Of a DNA stretch of 7,539 nt, positions 5,886 to 7,539 are shown in pieces (the first letter of the stretch is position 1; each line of letters opens with the position of its first letter). Source of the stretch: DAOTZS01 sp034434335 (GTDB lineage: Bacteria; Chloroflexota; Anaerolineae; CG2-30-64-16); NCBI GenBank assembly GCA_034434335.1, contig DAOTZS010000126.1, forward strand, positions 1-7,539, read 5' to 3'. The notes under the pieces are model-generated. The model was not told where the DNA came from. It ran no database searches and was given only the letters and a program-made list of their open reading frames with translations. The position numbers and the translations under genes were made by a program.

Positions 5886-6558
5886 CGGGCATCTAGACGG
5901 ATTGTGGCGAGTTGATCTCCACATTCATACATGCTACTCTTCTGACTCGCATAACGCCCCGGCCGCAGTAATCGCGCGGGCGAGACAGGTAGGGCTGGAC
6001 AAGATCGCGATCACTGACCACAACACCATTGCCGGCGCGCTGGTTGCTAAAGAACTGGCTCCTGATCTGGTGATTATAGGGCAGGAGATTGCCACGGCGG
6101 ATGGCGGCGAGCTTATCGCGTACTATGTTCGGAAAGCGGTTCCGCCATATCTGCCCCTGGAGGAAGCGATACGGCTGTTGCGGCAGCAAGGGGCGGTGAT
6201 TAGCATATCGCACCCCCTGGATCGTTTTCGGCGGTCAGCAATGGGCGAGAGGGCTACGTTGGCGCTGATTAGTCAGGTGGATGCACTAGAGGTGTTCAAT
6301 GCCCGCTGTCTGTTGCAATCCGACAATCAGCGAGCACTGTCCCTGGCGCTGCGCTATGGCAAGGCTTTCACTGCCGGAAGCGATGCGCATACATTAGGTG
6401 AGGTGGGAAAGGGCTATCTGGTTCTGCCGCAGTTTGGCGATGCTGCCGACTTGTTTATGAATAGCCTGAGCAGGGCCCAGCCGGCTGGCCGCCTCACCGG
6501 CATCTGGCCTCATCTCCTGACCCGGGTTACCAAACTTACCCGTCTGGTTGTCCCTTGA
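5875..6558 (+). CDS. PHP-domain metal-dependent phosphoesterase
   Basis: This 227-residue protein is a compact, single-domain PHP (polymerase and histidinol phosphatase) hydrolase of the COG0613 kind, expected in the cytoplasm. The metal-site motifs appear in order: DLHIHT (14-19, His16 and His18), ITDHNT (46-51, Asp48 and His49), GQEIAT (69-74, Glu71), SHPLDR (112-117, His113), EVFNAR (139-144) and GSDAHT (168-173, Asp170 and His172). All usual ligands are present, so it should be active, probably on a phosphate ester or nucleotide; the substrate cannot be read from sequence. The start is GTG at 5875, inside the end of the DUF362 gene, supported by the purine-rich Shine-Dalgarno GAGGGGGAGA (5861-5870). 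This fits translational coupling. It has no DNA polymerase domain and is smaller than the roughly 270-290 residues common in this group, so C-terminal elements may be reduced. Confidence 0.92.
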   Translation: MRIDGHLDGLWRVDLHIHTCYSSDSHNAPAAVIARARQVGLDKIAITDHNTIAGALVAKELAPDLVIIGQEIATADGGELIAYYVRKAVPPYLPLEEAIRLLRQQGAVISISHPLDRFRRSAMGERATLALISQVDALEVFNARCLLQSDNQRALSLALRYGKAFTAGSDAHTLGEVGKGYLVLPQFGDAADLFMNSLSRAQPAGRLTGIWPHLLTRVTKLTRLVVP

Positions 6559-6587
6559 TCTCGGCTGGAGCATTTTCGGCCTCAGGT

Positions 6588-6621
6588 AGAAGCCCTTCCC
6601 GTACGCGCAGGAAGGGCTTCT
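6588..6621. terminator. Convergent-gene hairpin, probable bidirectional terminator
   Basis: AGAAGCCCTTCC (6588-6599) and GGAAGGGCTTCT (6610-6621) form a perfect 12-bp stem with a 10-nt loop. It sits 30 bp after the PHP stop and 13 bp after the end of the minus-strand beta-propeller gene, as expected for a shared terminator. There is no T-run on either side (CTGTCTCTCC on the plus strand), the same feature as the hairpin at 2405-2440. Confidence 0.7.
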
Positions 6622-6634
6622 CTGTCTCTCCAGA

Positions 6635-7539
6635 CTATGCTATAGGGATGAACGCTGTATGTCGGAGAACCGGTTGTCTTTGAATGTGGTACAGCCGACG
6701 GGTCCCGTCTTCGTTCAGCCCACACAGGACCACATGTAGTTGCCCGGTAGGGGTGATGGCCATTGCGAAGTCAGTGACCCCTGCGCAGCGATCACTGGCG
6801 ACCTCGGGCTCTAGCCAGAGCGCATCATAGGCTGTGGAGCGTACGCGGTGGATTAGATATTGGCCTTCTAGCCAGAGAGCCTGCAGATACCCTTGATGGC
6901 TGGCCACTATGTTAGGCAACCGGCAATCAGCACCCGTGGTGGATACCGTCGTTGGAATGGACCAGCCCCCCGGCCTGTAGTCCGCATGACGCACACGATA
7001 GATGCCCTCCTCCTCTTCCTGCCATATAATGTGGCATCCCCCTGAGGTGCTTGTGGCCAACCTGGGCTGAATGGAATGGCCAGATGGGCAGTCGGATACA
7101 ATGTCTGGAATGCTCCAGGCCTCATCATGCAGAATGCTGCAGAATACATCGTAACGGCTAGTATCGGGACGCCGATCCTGCCAGGCAATGTAAATGTCAC
7201 CGTTGGGCATGGCAGCGATGGCCGGAAAGCAGCCGCGGCCATTAGGAAGAGGGGCATTGCTCCAGAAGGGCTCCTCCCGGGTAGCATGATAGATCACAGA
7301 ATAGCCAGGAGTTGTATCTGCCCAGGCCGCATGTAGTTTTCCATCCGGGGCTACGGTGATAACGGGCCTGGTTGACGCACCTCTTGTATGGGAGACATTT
7401 TGGGGCAGGGACCATGTAACACCATCCCAGAAGGTGTAGTAGATCTCATAGTTGCCCACAAACTGGTTACTGAATAAGCAGTGTAGCTGGTTATCGGCAG
7501 TAGCAGCCAATGAAGCACGTTCTCCGGCAGCCAAGCGAG
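6635..7539 (-). CDS. C-terminal part of a beta-propeller (sialidase-like repeat) protein
   Basis: The frame stays open to the right edge, with an Arg codon before the TTG at 7534, so this is the end of a longer gene. Its last about 300 residues are visible, ending in TAG at 6635-6637. The sequence is built of about six repeats of roughly 50 residues. Counting from the TTG at 7534 as residue 1, they run at about 8-48, 54-96, 102-147, 154-198, 204-246 and 253-290. A typical blade reads P-x-I-x-x-x-P-x-G-x-L-H-x-x-W, then Y-x-x-x-Y, then W-S-x-P-x-x-V-S; clear examples are WSLPQNVS, WSIPDIVS and WSIPTTVS. This is the pattern of BNR/sialidase-like propellers of six or seven blades. I see no catalytic residues that would name an enzyme, so binding or a structural role is as likely. 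Many such proteins are exported, but the N-terminus is outside the window. Confidence 0.82.
   Translation of the reverse strand, partial: RLAAGERASLAATADNQLHCLFSNQFVGNYEIYYTFWDGVTWSLPQNVSHTRGASTRPVITVAPDGKLHAAWADTTPGYSVIYHATREEPFWSNAPLPNGRGCFPAIAAMPNGDIYIAWQDRRPDTSRYDVFCSILHDEAWSIPDIVSDCPSGHSIQPRLATSTSGGCHIIWQEEEEGIYRVRHADYRPGGWSIPTTVSTTGADCRLPNIVASHQGYLQALWLEGQYLIHRVRSTAYDALWLEPEVASDRCAGVTDFAMAITPTGQLHVVLCGLNEDGTRRLYHIQRQPVLRHTAFIPIA

Noticed and set aside
1..7539. CRISPR array, tRNA, rRNA, defence system or prophage genes
   Set aside because: I found no regularly spaced repeats, cloverleaf structures, rRNA segments or phage or defence motifs on either strand.

Overview
The window looks like ordinary bacterial chromosome of moderate-to-high GC. 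It holds four complete genes, two genes cut by the window edges, and one small mobile-element relic. The gene mix suggests Chloroflexota (Anaerolineae-like) or a similar deep-branching bacterium: an EF-G-2 type translation GTPase, a soluble GAF / NarL-type sensor kinase, a DUF362 protein beside a PHP phosphoesterase, a Gly/Ser-tailed probable DUF2207 end, and a long beta-propeller. This placement is inferred from gene content only; there is no rRNA or other marker.

Layout, left to right. (1) 1-204: the C-terminal end of a Gly/Ser-rich-tailed protein, probably DUF2207. (2) 246-274: a near-consensus sigma70 promoter driving a complete EF-G-like GTPase (300-2381). (3) A perfect 13-bp hairpin (2405-2440) between the convergent EF-G and kinase genes. 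(4) A complete soluble histidine kinase on the minus strand (2445-4160), with no response regulator beside it. (5) A 510-bp intergenic region between the divergent kinase and DUF362 genes. It contains a 189-bp MITE-like element (4320-4508) with perfect 12-bp terminal inverted repeats starting GTAA, an imperfect 8-bp target duplication and several internal hairpins. After it comes a good promoter (4597-4626). (6) A two-gene operon: a DUF362 protein with a C-terminal membrane segment (4671-5885), overlapping by 11 bp a GTG-started PHP-family metal-dependent phosphoesterase (5875-6558). (7) A second convergent hairpin with a 12-bp perfect stem (6588-6621). (8) The C-terminal part of a minus-strand beta-propeller protein with about six 50-residue blades (6635 to the window end).

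How the genes may work together: only the DUF362-PHP pair shows real coupling. The other genes are separate transcription units. The EF-G paralogue is not in an rpsL-rpsG-tuf context and has its own strong promoter. The kinase is an orphan in this window. No wholly new multi-gene system is evident. The most unusual structure is the MITE-like element; the DUF362-PHP pair is the most interesting gene association whose function is unknown.
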